Source: Mycobacterium sp. M26
Lineage (GTDB): Bacteria; Actinomycetota; Actinomycetes; Mycobacteriales; Mycobacteriaceae
Direction: 5' to 3'
DNA: 64,000 nucleotides
Assembly: GCF_001494595.1 (NCBI RefSeq)
Contig: NZ_LN929907.1
Coordinates: 1,245,468 to 1,309,467, forward strand
Shown: piece by piece, positions 63,608 through 64,000 of the stretch
Layout: each line of letters opens with the position of its first letter
Numbering within the stretch: the first letter of the stretch is position 1
Program-made: the position numbers and the translations under genes
Notes under the pieces: generated by a model
What the model saw: the letters and a program-made list of their open reading frames with translations, nothing else
What the model was told of the DNA's origin: nothing
The model's database searches: none

Positions 63608-64000
63608 CCGCGATCAGGGGGCTGTTACTGCTGGCAGGCCTGGCTGTCGGTGTCTACGGTGCAGTGCTGTTGTGGGACAACTCCACTGAGGTGATCATCC
63701 GCATCGTGGCATGGTCGCTGATCGGTGTGCTCCTACACGACGCGGTGTTCGCGCCGCTCTGCCTGGCGCTCGGCTTTGCCGGCCGGCGACTACTCCCGCA
63801 CAAGTGGTGGACGCCGGTTCTGGTGGCCGGACTCTTGACGGTGGTGCTGGTCGCCTTGGCCATTCCGGTCTACTCCAAGCCTGGACAGCATCTGGACAAC
63901 TTGACCGTGCTGGACCGCAACTATCAGGCGGGGTTCTGGATCGCGCTTGCGGTGGTGTGGGGTGCGGCGCTGCTGTACCTCGTCGGTGACCGGCTGCTAC
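63604..64000 (+). CDS. Membrane protein, cut by the right edge
   Basis: 132 residues are visible. Four hydrophobic segments: GLLLLAGLAVGVYGAVLLW, IRIVAWSLIGVLLHDAVFAP, PVLVAGLLTVVLVALAIPVY and FWIALAVVWGAALLYLVG. GTG 63604 overlaps the stop of the molybdo-oxidoreductase gene, so it is the fifth gene of this coupled operon and may be its membrane partner. The rest is outside the window. Confidence 0.7.
   Translation, partial: MTAIRGLLLLAGLAVGVYGAVLLWDNSTEVIIRIVAWSLIGVLLHDAVFAPLCLALGFAGRRLLPHKWWTPVLVAGLLTVVLVALAIPVYSKPGQHLDNLTVLDRNYQAGFWIALAVVWGAALLYLVGDRLL

Noticed and set aside
1..64000. CRISPR arrays, tRNA genes, insertion sequences
   Set aside because: No regularly spaced direct repeats, cloverleaf sequences or transposase genes were found on either strand.

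Overview
The window is a gene-dense piece of a high-GC actinobacterial chromosome, almost certainly from a mycobacterium and most likely a rapidly growing Mycolicibacterium. The evidence is the gene content: mycothiol glycosyltransferase MshA, SenX3-RegX3, an MmpS/MmpL pair, a HadD-type mycolate dehydratase, a lipoprotein L,D-transpeptidase of the LprQ type and the 33-residue ribosomal protein bS22. The order also follows, with gaps and insertions, the M. tuberculosis block from about Rv0481c to Rv0541c. There are no rRNA or tRNA genes, insertion sequences, prophage genes or CRISPR arrays, and no gene-free gap exceeds 300 bases.

Layout. 1-4.9 kb: a methyltransferase cut by the left edge, two DUF2505 proteins, divergent murB and lprQ (cell wall), and an SDR enzyme. 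5.1-11.1 kb: a ROK-type regulator, mshA, a YbjN protein, gpmA and senX3-regX3 (phosphate sensing). 11.2-13.7 kb: an orphan polyprenyl-phosphate sugar transferase behind a perfect CRP-type site, and a cysteine-rich protein. 13.8-18.4 kb: exopolyphosphatase, a membrane protein, a TIM-barrel protein, a thioesterase-like protein and proC. 18.4-22.8 kb: a BldC/excisionase-like regulator, bS22, the GalE2-like protein, an acyltransferase, hadD and serB1. 22.8-28.2 kb: the tetrapyrrole operon (thioredoxin-fold protein, hemA, hemC, a cobA-hemD fusion, hemB), followed by four small membrane proteins to 29.8 kb.

29.8-44 kb is the more variable part: an amidohydrolase, a bacterial GOLPH3/GPP34 protein, a copper-type P-ATPase with an operator inside its promoter, an MpaB oxygenase with a TetR gene, an APH-type kinase coupled to an AGXT2L-like aminotransferase, a TetR-mmpS-mmpL operon, a split-barrel flavoprotein and a deazaflavin-dependent reductase. 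43.4-46.2 kb holds a feoA-feoB-nfu iron operon, divergent from hemL. From 46.3 kb come hemL and the cytochrome c biogenesis operon (phosphatase, TlpA-like protein, ccdA, resB, ccsA), a MinD-like ATPase, small membrane proteins, menA, MTA phosphorylase and an epimerase. The right end has a nitronate monooxygenase-like enzyme, a TIGR03085 protein, a two-component system, and a translationally coupled glycosyltransferase / DUF2064 / methyltransferase / membrane molybdo-oxidoreductase operon that runs off the right edge.

Two structural themes cut across the genes. First, many start codons lie 6-8 bases after a TANNNT hexamer, as expected for leaderless mRNAs. Second, six inverted repeats of nearly uniform length (58-66 bp) but unrelated arm sequence are scattered through the window. 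Five are in or overlapping gene junctions and one is embedded in frame in the 5' coding end of resB.
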